Below are positions 52,445 to 61,553 of a stretch of 64,000 bases of DNA, piece after piece. Within the stretch, counting starts at the first letter, position 1. Each line of letters opens with the position of its first letter. Source of the DNA: Muribaculaceae bacterium (GTDB lineage: Bacteria > Bacteroidota > Bacteroidia > Bacteroidales > Muribaculaceae). The DNA lies in NCBI GenBank assembly GCA_022509085.1, contig JAFLTW010000009.1, positions 1-64,000 on the forward strand. The letters run 5' to 3'. The position numbers were made by a program, and so were the translations under genes. Under the pieces are notes generated by a model. The model had not been told where the DNA came from, made no database searches, and was given only the letters and a program-made list of their open reading frames with translations.

Positions 52445-52855
52445 CTACATTTTGTTTTCGTGGGTTGTGATGTCTGCGTCCTCTGCTGTATATTTGCCGA
52501 GTGAGCCTTCTTTGGCCTGAATACAGACGTAAGTCATGGGCTCTGCGGATGTGCATTTGAGGTTGCGGTCGCAATTAGTGGCTACACGGATTACGGAACC
52601 TTCGGCGATATCAAATGCCTCATCCCCTACCTGAAAACGGCCAGCGCCGGAAAGGATGATGTAATTTTCCTCGTTTTCACGGTGGCTGTGGTAGAAGGGA
52701 ACTTCCACGCCGGTGGAAAGTGTACCGAAGGAGATTTCACATGATGTAGCGCCAGTGGCGTCCTTTACAAACTGCTTGCCTTCGAAAGCCTTGAGACTGC
52801 CAACGGAAGCATGGGCGAATTTATCGCCTTTGTTGAGTACCTTTACTTCGCTCAT
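52445..52855 (-). CDS. Cupin-domain protein
   Basis: The 136-residue protein is a single cupin barrel: FYHSHRENEENYIILSGAGR carries the His and Glu of cupin motif 1, and DEAFDIAEGSVIRVATNCDR follows before motif 2. Possible metal-dependent small enzyme or sugar binder; substrate unknown. Its last 13 residues (DADITTHENKM) recur as a remnant at 34626. Confidence 0.85.
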   Translation of the reverse strand: MSEVKVLNKGDKFAHASVGSLKAFEGKQFVKDATGATSCEISFGTLSTGVEVPFYHSHRENEENYIILSGAGRFQVGDEAFDIAEGSVIRVATNCDRNLKCTSAEPMTYVCIQAKEGSLGKYTAEDADITTHENKM

Positions 52856-52866
52856 AGTAGTGTTTT

Positions 52867-52985
52867 TTAAATAATTACTTTTTCTGTCTTATAGCCGATT
52901 CGTCTTATATAAATTCCATGCTGGAGATTGATGACACGTAGACCTTGCAGAGAGTAATTTCTTCGGGCTACGCTCTTGATATTTT
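52867..52985 (-). pseudogene. Remnant of an M60-like secreted protein's C-terminal tail
   Basis: The minus strand reads ARRNYSLQGLRVINLQHGIY, IRRIGYKTEKVII then TAA at 52867. The M60 peptidase at 56652-61541 ends with the nearly identical tail. Only about 40 codons remain, so another tail-bearing gene was lost here. Confidence 0.75.
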
Positions 52986-53058
52986 CAACTGCAAAAATAA
53001 TAAATTTGGGTGAAACTGGAAGAAAATCTTTCAGGTTTTCCACTATCCCTTCAAGCCG

Positions 53059-53292
53059 GTGCAGTCGGTACAGGATAGCGGGTTACATGGAGCAAAACAT
53101 GCATTCCATATGCCAAATGGTAGAGTATGGAATCATTTGACAACAAAGTTCGGCGAAAATGACGAAGCCGTTTTGTATTACGCCGAAAAAACAATAGAGA
53201 AAGGCTGGAAGTGCGATCCTTTAGACAAATCGAATTTCAAAAATGTCAATGTACTCTCTGGCTCAAGTGAACCGAATTTATTGAGTTTTTAA
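53059..53292 (+). CDS. Small ORF, possible YhcG/DUF1016 fragment
   Basis: NDEAVLYYAEKTIEKGW within this 77-codon frame recalls the DUF1016 nuclease motif (…YAQKTIENGWSR…). The first third does not look like a protein start of that family, so it is probably a remnant; the assignment is weak. Confidence 0.3.
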   Translation: MQSVQDSGLHGAKHAFHMPNGRVWNHLTTKFGENDEAVLYYAEKTIEKGWKCDPLDKSNFKNVNVLSGSSEPNLLSF

Positions 53293-53403
53293 GTTAACAC
53301 TTTTAGTGGACACTCATGACCGCTAAATAAGGAAACTAAAAGATAACTTATTTCAGTAAAAAGTGCTAATTTTGTAACTGAAACCGCTTACTCAAGATTA
53401 AAT

Positions 53404-54801
53404 ATGGCAAGACTTCATTTTCCTGAAAATCAAAATATAGAATGTAAAGAAAGTTGGAGAGACGAGTATCTAAAATGGATATGTGGTTTCGCCAATGCAC
53501 AGGGAGGCCGAATTTATATAGGGGTAGAAGACGGTTCTCATGAAATTGTAGGAATTGGCAATAGCAAACGGCTTTTGGAAGATTTGCCAAACAAGATTGT
53601 AACAAATCTTGGCATAATGGCTGATGTAAATTTATTAAATGAGGATGGTCAGGATTATATCGAAATTGTTGTTAAACCGAGTAATGTTCCTATTGCGTGT
53701 AAAGGAACCTACCATTATCGTAGCGGTAGTACCAAACAAGAATTAAAAGGGTCTGCATTGCAGAACTTTTTGCTGAAGAAATTAGGGAAAACATGGGACG
53801 ACGTGGCTGTTGAAAATGCCACGTTAGAGGATATTGATAGAGTTTCGATTGAATATTTCCTAAAAAAAGGAATAGAATCGCAACGTATTCCCAATAGTAT
53901 GGCAACTGCTTCGACTGAAGAAGTCTTGCGCTCGCTTCAACTTATAGATGAAGAAAATCATATTAAGACAGCCGCAATTCTACTTTTTGGAAAGAACCCC
54001 TTAAAATATTTTCACAGCGTTGAATTTAAGATTGGACGATTTGGTAAGAACGAGGCCGACCTTATTATACAGGATATAATAGAAAGTAATCTCATTCAGA
54101 TGGGCGATAGGGTGCTGGATGTTTTGATGGCTAAATATTTAGTGTCGCCCGTAAGTTTTAAGGGTATGCAACGCTATGAAACCCTTGAAATTCCCAGGGA
54201 GGCATTGCGTGAGATTTTATACAACGCGATAGCCCACAAGAATTATATGGGCCCGGCTATACAGATGCACGTCTATGACGATAAAATAGAGATATGGAAC
54301 GATGGCAATCTTCCCGAAGGGTTCAACGAAGAAATTCTATATGGCAGCCATCCATCAATACCAAGGAATCCCAATATTGCCAAGGCAATGTTCATGGCAG
54401 GGTTTATCGATACATGGGGCCGTGGGTATAAGAAAATATCTGAAGGCTTTGAGAAAAATGGTCTTCCGGTTCCTAAAGTCCATGATTTTTTCAACGGGAC
54501 ACAAGTCGTTATTGAACGCACAGAATTTCTGAAACTTAATCTCGTTGGTCGGAGAAATGTCGGAGAAAATGTCGGAGAAAATGTCGGAGAAAATGTCGGA
54601 GAAAAAGCTGCAGCAAGATATAATGCGATAAAAAAATTAATAAAAGAGAATCCCTTTATTACTGCTGTACAACTTTCGGAAAAGCTTTCCGTTACAGACC
54701 GAACGATTGAAAGGGATTTAGCCAAGCTGCAAACAATGCAATTATTAATCCGAGAAGGTGCAGCCAACGGTGGCCGCTGGATAATAATTGACAAGAATTA
54801 A
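53404..54801 (+). CDS. Schlafen/AlbA_2-type ATP-binding regulator with GENV repeats
   Basis: The 465-residue protein has an AlbA_2/Schlafen fold at the N-terminus (FPENQNIECKESWRDEYLKW, FANAQGGRIYIGVED, about 5-45). A GHKL-like ATPase follows (EILYNAIAHKNYMG, VYDDKIEIWNDGNLPEGFN). Residues about 384-399 are (GENV)4, then a C-terminal winged helix (LIKENPFITAVQLSEKLSVT, DRTIERDLAKL). Length and order fit the family of putative transcriptional regulators. The 12-bp repeats may vary in number without changing frame. Confidence 0.85.
   Translation: MARLHFPENQNIECKESWRDEYLKWICGFANAQGGRIYIGVEDGSHEIVGIGNSKRLLEDLPNKIVTNLGIMADVNLLNEDGQDYIEIVVKPSNVPIACKGTYHYRSGSTKQELKGSALQNFLLKKLGKTWDDVAVENATLEDIDRVSIEYFLKKGIESQRIPNSMATASTEEVLRSLQLIDEENHIKTAAILLFGKNPLKYFHSVEFKIGRFGKNEADLIIQDIIESNLIQMGDRVLDVLMAKYLVSPVSFKGMQRYETLEIPREALREILYNAIAHKNYMGPAIQMHVYDDKIEIWNDGNLPEGFNEEILYGSHPSIPRNPNIAKAMFMAGFIDTWGRGYKKISEGFEKNGLPVPKVHDFFNGTQVVIERTEFLKLNLVGRRNVGENVGENVGENVGEKAAARYNAIKKLIKENPFITAVQLSEKLSVTDRTIERDLAKLQTMQLLIREGAANGGRWIIIDKN
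54559..54606 (+). repeat. 12-bp tandem repeat in the Schlafen-type gene
   Basis: GTCGGAGAAAAT is repeated three times, a fourth copy differs only in its last base, and a degenerate fifth copy precedes it. It encodes VGEN units in the linker before the winged helix. Confidence 0.9.
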
Positions 54802-54802
54802 A

Positions 54803-54868
54803 GCCTTCTCTTTCGAGAAAGCTAACGAGGAGAGAGGCGATAGGGGAGGCAATACCTGCAGAACATTT
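54803..54868 (+). repeat. Dispersed repeat, copy C
   Basis: AAGCCTTCTCTTTCGAGAAA ... CTAACGAGGAGAGAGGCG ... GGGGAGGCAATACCTGC matches copy B closely for 65 bases, then diverges. It lies between the Schlafen-type gene and the flavodoxin-like gene. Confidence 0.75.
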
Positions 54869-54874
54869 GGCTCT

Positions 54875-55555
54875 TTATAGATCTAGGCGTTTCTTGGCTT
54901 CTTCCACCAATCTGCTACCTAAATCTTTCGCGCGGTCAAGGTCTTCCTGGAAGTGTGCGTCACGGTAGGCGTGTTTATCTTCCTCACGGAATAAATCGAA
55001 CTGCATCTGCGAATAGTCGTCAAACTGGTAAGTGTTGCAGATATAAAGCGATTCTCCAAAGCCATATACGTGTTTGCACCCATCTGTGGTATAACCAAGC
55101 AAAACGGGATAGTTCATATGGTCCATATAATCACGCGGACAGTTCATTGTGAAGATACAGGCCGTGTTCTTTGGATTCACGAGTTTTACCTTTGAGTCGT
55201 AGGAATGCTTCGGGAAAAGAAAGCGCTCGATAAAGGCACGGAGAAGTCCTGTCGGATAGCTGAAATACACGGGTGAACCGAAAATAACAACATCGGCCTC
55301 GCGTGCCTTGTCAAGCCATGGCCAGGTTTCGTCCTTAATGCAACACACCGGGTCAACCTTGCTGAACCCTTTCCTCTGACATTGGAAACAACTGTAGCAG
55401 CCTTTAAGGTTTTTTACGGTATAAAGGTTGAGTAGCTCAACATCGGCTCCTGCATCCTTAGCGCCCTCCATGGCTGCTTTAAGAGCTTTGCCGGTATTGT
55501 GGTTCGGTCGCGGTGAGCCGTTTACCAACAAAACTTTAATTTTTCTTTCCTCCAT
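54875..55555 (-). CDS. NADPH-dependent FMN reductase-like (flavodoxin fold) protein
   Basis: ATG at 55555 (MEERKIKVLLVNGSPRPNHN) is preferred to an upstream TTG. The 226-residue protein has the FMN-phosphate loop NGSPRPNHNTG and the region GSPVYFSYPTGLLRAFIERF of the family; CYSCFQCQRKG..KVDPVCCIKD contains several Cys that may bind a cluster or flavin, as in iron-sulfur flavoproteins. Substrate unknown. Lies 23 bp before the alpha/beta hydrolase gene's end on the same strand. Confidence 0.8.
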   Translation of the reverse strand: MEERKIKVLLVNGSPRPNHNTGKALKAAMEGAKDAGADVELLNLYTVKNLKGCYSCFQCQRKGFSKVDPVCCIKDETWPWLDKAREADVVIFGSPVYFSYPTGLLRAFIERFLFPKHSYDSKVKLVNPKNTACIFTMNCPRDYMDHMNYPVLLGYTTDGCKHVYGFGESLYICNTYQFDDYSQMQFDLFREEDKHAYRDAHFQEDLDRAKDLGSRLVEEAKKRLDL

Positions 55556-55578
55556 AGTCAATATAGTTTATAACATTA

Positions 55579-56469
55579 TTAAAATTCAAATTCCTCATAC
55601 ACTGTATTTCCGAGCCGATCTTCAATCCAGTTAAGAACGTCACCGGCTATCATATGTCCCTTGGGGTCAACCATCAGGAAGTGATTTACTCCCGCATAGA
55701 TAAAAAGACTCTTGTCTTTTGCTACGGTCTGCTCATAAAACTCGATAGCATCTTTAGGCGAAACGGAATCGTCGCCGTTGCCGTTAAGAATCATTACAGA
55801 GTTGCAGAAAGTATCGCGGTGAGTTTTCAGATATGCAATGCCTTCCTTGAAAGCGTTGAGGATAGCTGGATATATCTCTGAAAGAGTGCTTTTGTCACCT
55901 GGTTTTGAAAATTCCTTCATTGTCTTCCATTCAGGAAGATGAAGGGTTCCGTATGCAGCATCGATAGTGTTGATTCTGCTGTCGGGAGCCTCCGGTCTCG
56001 GCAGATAACCGAAATTAGTAAGATTGTAGCGGAGCACACCTGAAGCAAGGATTATTCCTCTCACTGCATCGGGATATTTGGTGCCGAAAAGAGCAGCCAC
56101 ATGACCTCCCATACTGTGGCCGAGCACGAATACCGGCACATCGGGATTTTCTTGTTTGGCAAGACCTACAATGACTTTGAGGTCATCCACCATTTCCCAA
56201 TAACTCTTCACATATCCTCGCTTGCCTTCGGACTTGCCGTGACCTCTCGCATCATAGCGGTAAACACCGATATTAGCTTGGATAAAAGGTTTTACAAAGT
56301 CGTCGTAAAGCCCGAGATTATTTGCAAGCCCATGAAGGATTATAAGGATTGCCTTGGGGGTGTCACTAATAAATTGGCGTACAAGGTTGAGCTTGGTTCC
56401 GTCCCAGCTCTCAATCATTTCATCATTGTAATAAAAGCCGTTAATATTTTCAAACTTTGATAAGTCCAT
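55579..56469 (-). CDS. Alpha/beta hydrolase, lysophospholipase-like
   Basis: Start at 56469 (MDLSKFENINGFYY). The 296-residue serine hydrolase has ILIIHGLANN-type oxyanion loop, YDARGHGKSEGKRGY, the nucleophile elbow LGHSMGGHVA, and late Asp/His positions (NGDDSVSP, GVNHFLMVDPKGH) that complete the triad. Probably cleaves a lipid or small ester; substrate unknown. Likely co-transcribed with the FMN-reductase-like gene. Confidence 0.85.
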   Translation of the reverse strand: MDLSKFENINGFYYNDEMIESWDGTKLNLVRQFISDTPKAILIILHGLANNLGLYDDFVKPFIQANIGVYRYDARGHGKSEGKRGYVKSYWEMVDDLKVIVGLAKQENPDVPVFVLGHSMGGHVAALFGTKYPDAVRGIILASGVLRYNLTNFGYLPRPEAPDSRINTIDAAYGTLHLPEWKTMKEFSKPGDKSTLSEIYPAILNAFKEGIAYLKTHRDTFCNSVMILNGNGDDSVSPKDAIEFYEQTVAKDKSLFIYAGVNHFLMVDPKGHMIAGDVLNWIEDRLGNTVYEEFEF

Positions 56470-56586
56470 AGTATTAAAAAAAGAATAGATTGTATGGAAG
56501 TATAACATTTTGACAAACATTAGAGTTCACGTTCGATATACATAGCATCGTCCCGCTCCTCCGGCCTAAATAATACAGTTATTAAT

Positions 56587-56634
56587 AATGTAAAGACCAG
56601 GGTGATTTTAATCATACACCCTGATCTTTACATT
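56587..56634 (-). terminator. Long hairpin after the M60 gene
   Basis: AATGTAAAGACCAGGGTG (56587-56604) pairs with CACCCTGATCTTTACATT (56617-56634) over 18 bp with one mismatch. It lies 18 bp after the M60 stop, but no strong T run follows on the minus strand, so it may be a weak terminator or an mRNA-stabilising hairpin. Confidence 0.5.
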
Positions 56635-56651
56635 CATTGTTCTTAACAGAA

Positions 56652-59600
56652 TTAAATAATTACTTTTTCTGTCTTATTGCCGATTCGTCTTATGTAAATT
56701 CCATGCTGGGGATTGATGACACGTAGACCTTGCAGAGTGTAGTATTCCGGTTCCGCTCCCTCAGTTGTTTCTATGGATTCAACGTCTGTTGACACATTAT
56801 CGTTTTGGCCTACTCCAACATAGAAGGTATAGGTAGAGGTAGCACCATTTTTCGAAACGGAAACGGTCAGTTTTTTCGGAGAACTATGTTCATTCATATC
56901 TGTCAGACTTGACAGGTCGACCGTTGCAAAATACTTTGAAGCGCCGGGATTAGAAGCTGCCGAGGCAACCCTTCTTTCCTGCATCCCCATAAATCCTTCT
57001 TTATAAGACTTGGAATCTAATGAGGCAGTGAATTCATCCACAAAATAAAGACCGGGAATATAAACGATGGTGTTTGCTAAATCTGCGTTAAGCACATACT
57101 CTTTCGGTAAATTTATAGTCTTCTCATGCTCTTCATCTTCAGCAAAGGTATACCCATTGATATTAAATCCTTTATCTTTATTAAATATACCATTAAGATT
57201 AGGATAAATCTCTACCGTATAGGAGGGTATTTTCTTGTCAGCTGTGAAAATCGCATACCCCTCTTTCCCCTTTAATACAACCTCATATAGGCCTGAACAG
57301 GGTGCATTGACAACCAAAGTAAAGCCTTCGGAATCGGTGTCTTGGATAAGTTTCGCTGACACCCCGGTATAAAAGCCGTCGACAAAGTCGCATTCAAGCG
57401 ACTGGAGTTGCTGATACAGGCCAGAGCCTGGTGCAGTACGCGCAAAAATGTTTTGATATTCCTTCATCAAAGCGTCTTTGTCTTCAGCTTGGGAGTTTAC
57501 CCATTGTCCGGAGGAGGAAGGGGTGATCTCAACAGAGATTACAGAAGGATCCTCTAATCCTTCAATAGAAAACAGTCCGGGGAAAGAGATTGATGATGAT
57601 ATGTTAAATGCATGACGAATTATTTCCTGAGATAGAGTCTCATTGTTGTCAACACAATCATTGGCTCCTCCCATGCTGTTTATATAAATAATTTCATCTC
57701 CTCCCATGAGTGCGTCGGCAATAGCAAGGTTACCTTCAAATTTTTCCACCCAATCTTTATACTCTTCCAATGTAGTCGCAGGATTGCTATAGGGACTGCC
57801 GTTGCCGGTTACATTGTAAATCAGCATATAAGTATCCCACCATTCATCATATTTCCAGTAGTCGACATTTTGTGTAAGCTCTGTTGCCTGATTAATTAAA
57901 ATTTCAAGACGGTCTCTTAATTCCACATACTCCCTGTCATGAACCTTTTTGATTTTCCATTTCCCTTCGTCTCCGGTCATAAATGATAGCGAGGCCATTC
58001 TGGTGACCACGTTGGTTTCATTTGGGGCTTCCAGCATTAGGGTGATTAATGAATGGGAAATATCACCGTTAATGGATAAACCAAATTCGCCTATTTTGTC
58101 TTCGACAGGATTCAATTTGAAATAAACGGGAGCTGCCGACATCGGCAACCTCTGTTTCCCGTCAAGCGAATTACCTACGTATTTACCGTTGCCCGAGGGA
58201 TTCATATTGCGCAAGGCAAAAATTTCAGGATCATCTGTACCTTCAAAAACCCACTGACGCGCAAAAGTTTCAGCAGACGCTACAGGATTGGTTGCAACGT
58301 AATCCCCTTCTCCTGAAAGGTAACGAAGTGGATTGTCCTTATCTGTAAATACATTTTGTAAAACATATCCCGCACCCGGCTCTATTCCAATCGTCAGTTC
58401 AACGGATTTCGTTAGATTCTTGAATATCTGAAGTTGAGTATTATAGAAGGCGCCCAATTCTTCGTTTTCGTAATTATCCTTTTCAAGCATATCGGATATT
58501 ATCTTGCAATGGGCGTCAAACATTTCAGAGGCTTCAGGTTTTAGATAACCAACGGTTACCCCTTCGGGATCTATATTTACTTTATATTCTTTATATTGGC
58601 CAATCAATCCTTCAAGCAGGTTTTTGTAGTTATTGGTCATGTCTACATTTGAAGAATCCACAACTTTTGTAATATACCATTTGCTTGCATCGGCGTCAGA
58701 ACTCCAACCCACAACGCTGCCGTTGCCCCCGATGTGAATCGCAAGATTCGTGTTATCTATAGGCGTCATTACAAAAAGTCCTATTCTGGAATCTTTTTCT
58801 CTTGCAGATCTCACATTATATTGATACCCTCCGCTATATTTCAACTGAAGAGTCTGAGATGAACCTTCCGCTTTCCATATATATGCTTTATTACCCCAAT
58901 TCTGGATATAATATGTGCCTTCTTCCATAGCCGGCATAAAATTCCACTGGAAGTTAACTGCCGCTGCCGCTCCCGGATCTTTAGGCTTTGCAGCCGTGGA
59001 GCATATACCATTGGAATTGAAGGTCAATGCTTGACCGGTGTTTCTTGCAAAATTTGACAACATATAGAGATTGCCCATCTCTAAAGGAATAAACGATTCG
59101 TTGTCGTTAGTGATTTTGTTGAACTCGTCGGTAAGATTTACTATCAACGTGGAAAAAGTTTTTGAATCAGTATTTTCGTCGCTCAGAGCCGCATCAATCT
59201 TGCTGAGAAGAGAAACGAGATCCAACACACTGTTTTTCTTCAAATACCCCACTTTCGTTTCCGATTCATCAACGTAATTCAAAAGGTTTTTAGCAGATAC
59301 CACCAATCTCTGCAAAATGGCTTTTTTATCATTTATCCCCCCATCCATTATAAGATTGGATACGGTTTCAGTGGATTTGTCCGCTCCCACTGCCTGCATA
59401 ATAGCCTCTCCCGAACGGAGTTTGTCAGCAAGCTCTTCGGAGACTTGAAATGTCTTGCTGTTTGAAAATCCGAGCAGGTTGCCATCCTTGTCTTTTATGA
59501 TGAAACCGGCTCCCGGGTCACCGTCGGTGGTTATTGTTACGGTGTTTATGTCTACGGAATATCCAAAGGAGCCTGAAGGAGCCCGGTCGGTACTGAACGC

Positions 59601-61541
59601 GTCAAAACCGCCGAAGTCGCCGGCATCCTCTTTTTTGAATCCATCATAGGAAACGCGTGGAGAATTAATGCGGTCGTCTATAAAAATTATGGCGTCGTTT
59701 TTTTCGAATCCATAACTCTTTATTTCATCTTTCACTGCCTGGATGTCCGCTTCCGTGAGGTATGTGTCATAAGTGTTGTAATCTGCAAAAGAATATAACT
59801 CAAGAGGCACGAAAAATCCCCAGGCTGTAAAGAAATCAGTAAGGTCTTCCTCGGCTGCAATGCAACACATTCTTACAAACTGAAGTTTGTCATATAGTTC
59901 ATTGTGTTTCCCGGGGCGTATTGTCTTCTGTATTGGATAGTTTCGCAAAAGTTCAAACAGCCTCGGATAAAACTTTTTGTTATGACCGGTAGCGTGATAA
60001 TAACACCAGAGCTGCCAAAACATTCTTGTGGTCCCCCAAGTTCCATGTTCAAGGAATGGTTTCCCCTCTTGAAATATTTTAAACTGATTGGAAATAAAGT
60101 CGCTGCGCGAAGTGTTTTTCCCTTGATAATACACCACCACGTTTGAGAATATATTATTGGATTCTTCAGTGGTGCCGGCAAGGTTAATCAGACGCTGGTT
60201 CATGTGGCCGTATTCATGTGCAGGACCCCAAATATCACCCTGCGTAAATTGGGTAAGGACTGCTTCAATCGTATAAACATTGTAGGAGGTACGCCAGTCG
60301 CCCGCACTCATAAACAGACCTTCCGCCTGTCGCGACATTCCGAAAAGCTTATTGTTGAAATATTCATTATACTGAAATCCCGGGGAAGCTTTATAAGTTT
60401 TGCCTCCAGCCGTAATCTCATGGGGTTCGGAATTGGGCTCATAAAGCCCTTGGTTATACTCGTCTCTAACTTCGGCGTCACTTTGAAGTCCCATAAGAAT
60501 TCTTTCTGTGAGACACATCTTATCCCATGCCGACAGAATCTTTACGGGATCGTATTCACGAGTCGGATCTGCGCCTTTATTTTTGAACAAGACAGTTTTA
60601 ACGCAAGGATAAAGTTTTTCCTCTCCCACTACCGCCGGAGAGTCTTCAAGGTGAAAATGAAGGATGACGTATTTACCAATCAGGTTGTACATGGGATGTG
60701 TAGCACGTTGCACAGTGTACTCAAAATCCTTTTGCGTGTCACCAAAATATCTGGAGTCGCCTACATAATTGAAAAAGCCGTTTAGTCGTCCTCCTTCTAT
60801 GTGAATTGTGATAGAATTGTAATTCTTAAGATTGTGGCTCTCGTCCGCTACATATTTTCCATTCGTTTGTTTAACCGTCTGGACGCAATAGTAAATAAAG
60901 AAATGGGAGTTGTTGTTTTTACATTCGATTATATTTAGCCCTTGTTTAAGTTGAGTGCCGGCTGTTGCAGTATTATACATCAAGGCCGGGTCCGAAACTT
61001 CATTTATATAAAGAGTAGCACCTGTGGGCACTGCATCCTTCACCATGATGTATATTAGATCCCCTTTGTCGCCAACAATACCTGTGGGATTATTCATGTT
61101 GGTGTATCTTGACACTCCCACCAGTTCGGAAGCAACGCTTTCGGAATATGGTTCGTATTCCTGCACTCTATACTTAACCGCATATTCATGCGCCCAGAAA
61201 TCTTCATATAAGTTTGGATAAGTCGATTTCAAATTTTTGTCGGAATAATCTTCCGACCAGTCCTTCCTCGCAATCTTATCCACCATCTTTTGAAGCGAGG
61301 GCGACAACTGCAAGTAAGCAGAATTCGACGACAGATTATCAGCCGTAATGCCCTCTTTCAATACCGAGCAGGAAAAGTCGGTAAAAAGATTTGCCAGATA
61401 ATTCTGGTATACGGAAGCATTTGCGATTTCAGCTTTCTTTTCTGCATCGGTCATTTGCAAGCCTGAAATTTCTGATGCATAAACATTTAAGAAACCTTCA
61501 AAAGAAAGAAATATTAATAAAATTGAGATTAGTCTTTTCAT
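56652..61541 (-). CDS. Secreted M60-family zinc peptidase with C-terminal tail
   Basis: The 1629-residue exported protein has a signal peptide (1 to about 22) and an M60/enhancin-type metalloprotease domain; HEYGH (H442, E443, H446) within PAHEYGHMNQRLINLAGTTE is the zinc site. Downstream are several beta domains, one resembling a ricin-type lectin (NLYMLSNFARNTGQALTF, GTYYIQNWGNKAYIW), and helical spacers. The last ~30 residues (EPEYYTLQGLRVINPQHGIY) form the shared secretion-type tail. M60 peptidases cut mucin glycoproteins, so a mucosal substrate is likely, but unproven here. Confidence 0.88.
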   Translation of the reverse strand: MKRLISILLIFLSFEGFLNVYASEISGLQMTDAEKKAEIANASVYQNYLANLFTDFSCSVLKEGITADNLSSNSAYLQLSPSLQKMVDKIARKDWSEDYSDKNLKSTYPNLYEDFWAHEYAVKYRVQEYEPYSESVASELVGVSRYTNMNNPTGIVGDKGDLIYIMVKDAVPTGATLYINEVSDPALMYNTATAGTQLKQGLNIIECKNNNSHFFIYYCVQTVKQTNGKYVADESHNLKNYNSITIHIEGGRLNGFFNYVGDSRYFGDTQKDFEYTVQRATHPMYNLIGKYVILHFHLEDSPAVVGEEKLYPCVKTVLFKNKGADPTREYDPVKILSAWDKMCLTERILMGLQSDAEVRDEYNQGLYEPNSEPHEITAGGKTYKASPGFQYNEYFNNKLFGMSRQAEGLFMSAGDWRTSYNVYTIEAVLTQFTQGDIWGPAHEYGHMNQRLINLAGTTEESNNIFSNVVVYYQGKNTSRSDFISNQFKIFQEGKPFLEHGTWGTTRMFWQLWCYYHATGHNKKFYPRLFELLRNYPIQKTIRPGKHNELYDKLQFVRMCCIAAEEDLTDFFTAWGFFVPLELYSFADYNTYDTYLTEADIQAVKDEIKSYGFEKNDAIIFIDDRINSPRVSYDGFKKEDAGDFGGFDAFSTDRAPSGSFGYSVDINTVTITTDGDPGAGFIIKDKDGNLLGFSNSKTFQVSEELADKLRSGEAIMQAVGADKSTETVSNLIMDGGINDKKAILQRLVVSAKNLLNYVDESETKVGYLKKNSVLDLVSLLSKIDAALSDENTDSKTFSTLIVNLTDEFNKITNDNESFIPLEMGNLYMLSNFARNTGQALTFNSNGICSTAAKPKDPGAAAAVNFQWNFMPAMEEGTYYIQNWGNKAYIWKAEGSSQTLQLKYSGGYQYNVRSAREKDSRIGLFVMTPIDNTNLAIHIGGNGSVVGWSSDADASKWYITKVVDSSNVDMTNNYKNLLEGLIGQYKEYKVNIDPEGVTVGYLKPEASEMFDAHCKIISDMLEKDNYENEELGAFYNTQLQIFKNLTKSVELTIGIEPGAGYVLQNVFTDKDNPLRYLSGEGDYVATNPVASAETFARQWVFEGTDDPEIFALRNMNPSGNGKYVGNSLDGKQRLPMSAAPVYFKLNPVEDKIGEFGLSINGDISHSLITLMLEAPNETNVVTRMASLSFMTGDEGKWKIKKVHDREYVELRDRLEILINQATELTQNVDYWKYDEWWDTYMLIYNVTGNGSPYSNPATTLEEYKDWVEKFEGNLAIADALMGGDEIIYINSMGGANDCVDNNETLSQEIIRHAFNISSSISFPGLFSIEGLEDPSVISVEITPSSSGQWVNSQAEDKDALMKEYQNIFARTAPGSGLYQQLQSLECDFVDGFYTGVSAKLIQDTDSEGFTLVVNAPCSGLYEVVLKGKEGYAIFTADKKIPSYTVEIYPNLNGIFNKDKGFNINGYTFAEDEEHEKTINLPKEYVLNADLANTIVYIPGLYFVDEFTASLDSKSYKEGFMGMQERRVASAASNPGASKYFATVDLSSLTDMNEHSSPKKLTVSVSKNGATSTYTFYVGVGQNDNVSTDVESIETTEGAEPEYYTLQGLRVINPQHGIYIRRIGNKTEKVII

Positions 61542-61553
61542 GATGCTGGTATA

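Noticed and set aside
52254..52574. 106-codon minus frame overlapping the cupin
   Set aside because: It lies in another frame over the cupin gene and a repeat; the cupin frame is clearly the real one.
54559..54606. CRISPR array
   Set aside because: Repeats are 12 bp, contiguous and within a coding frame; there are no spacers and no cas genes.
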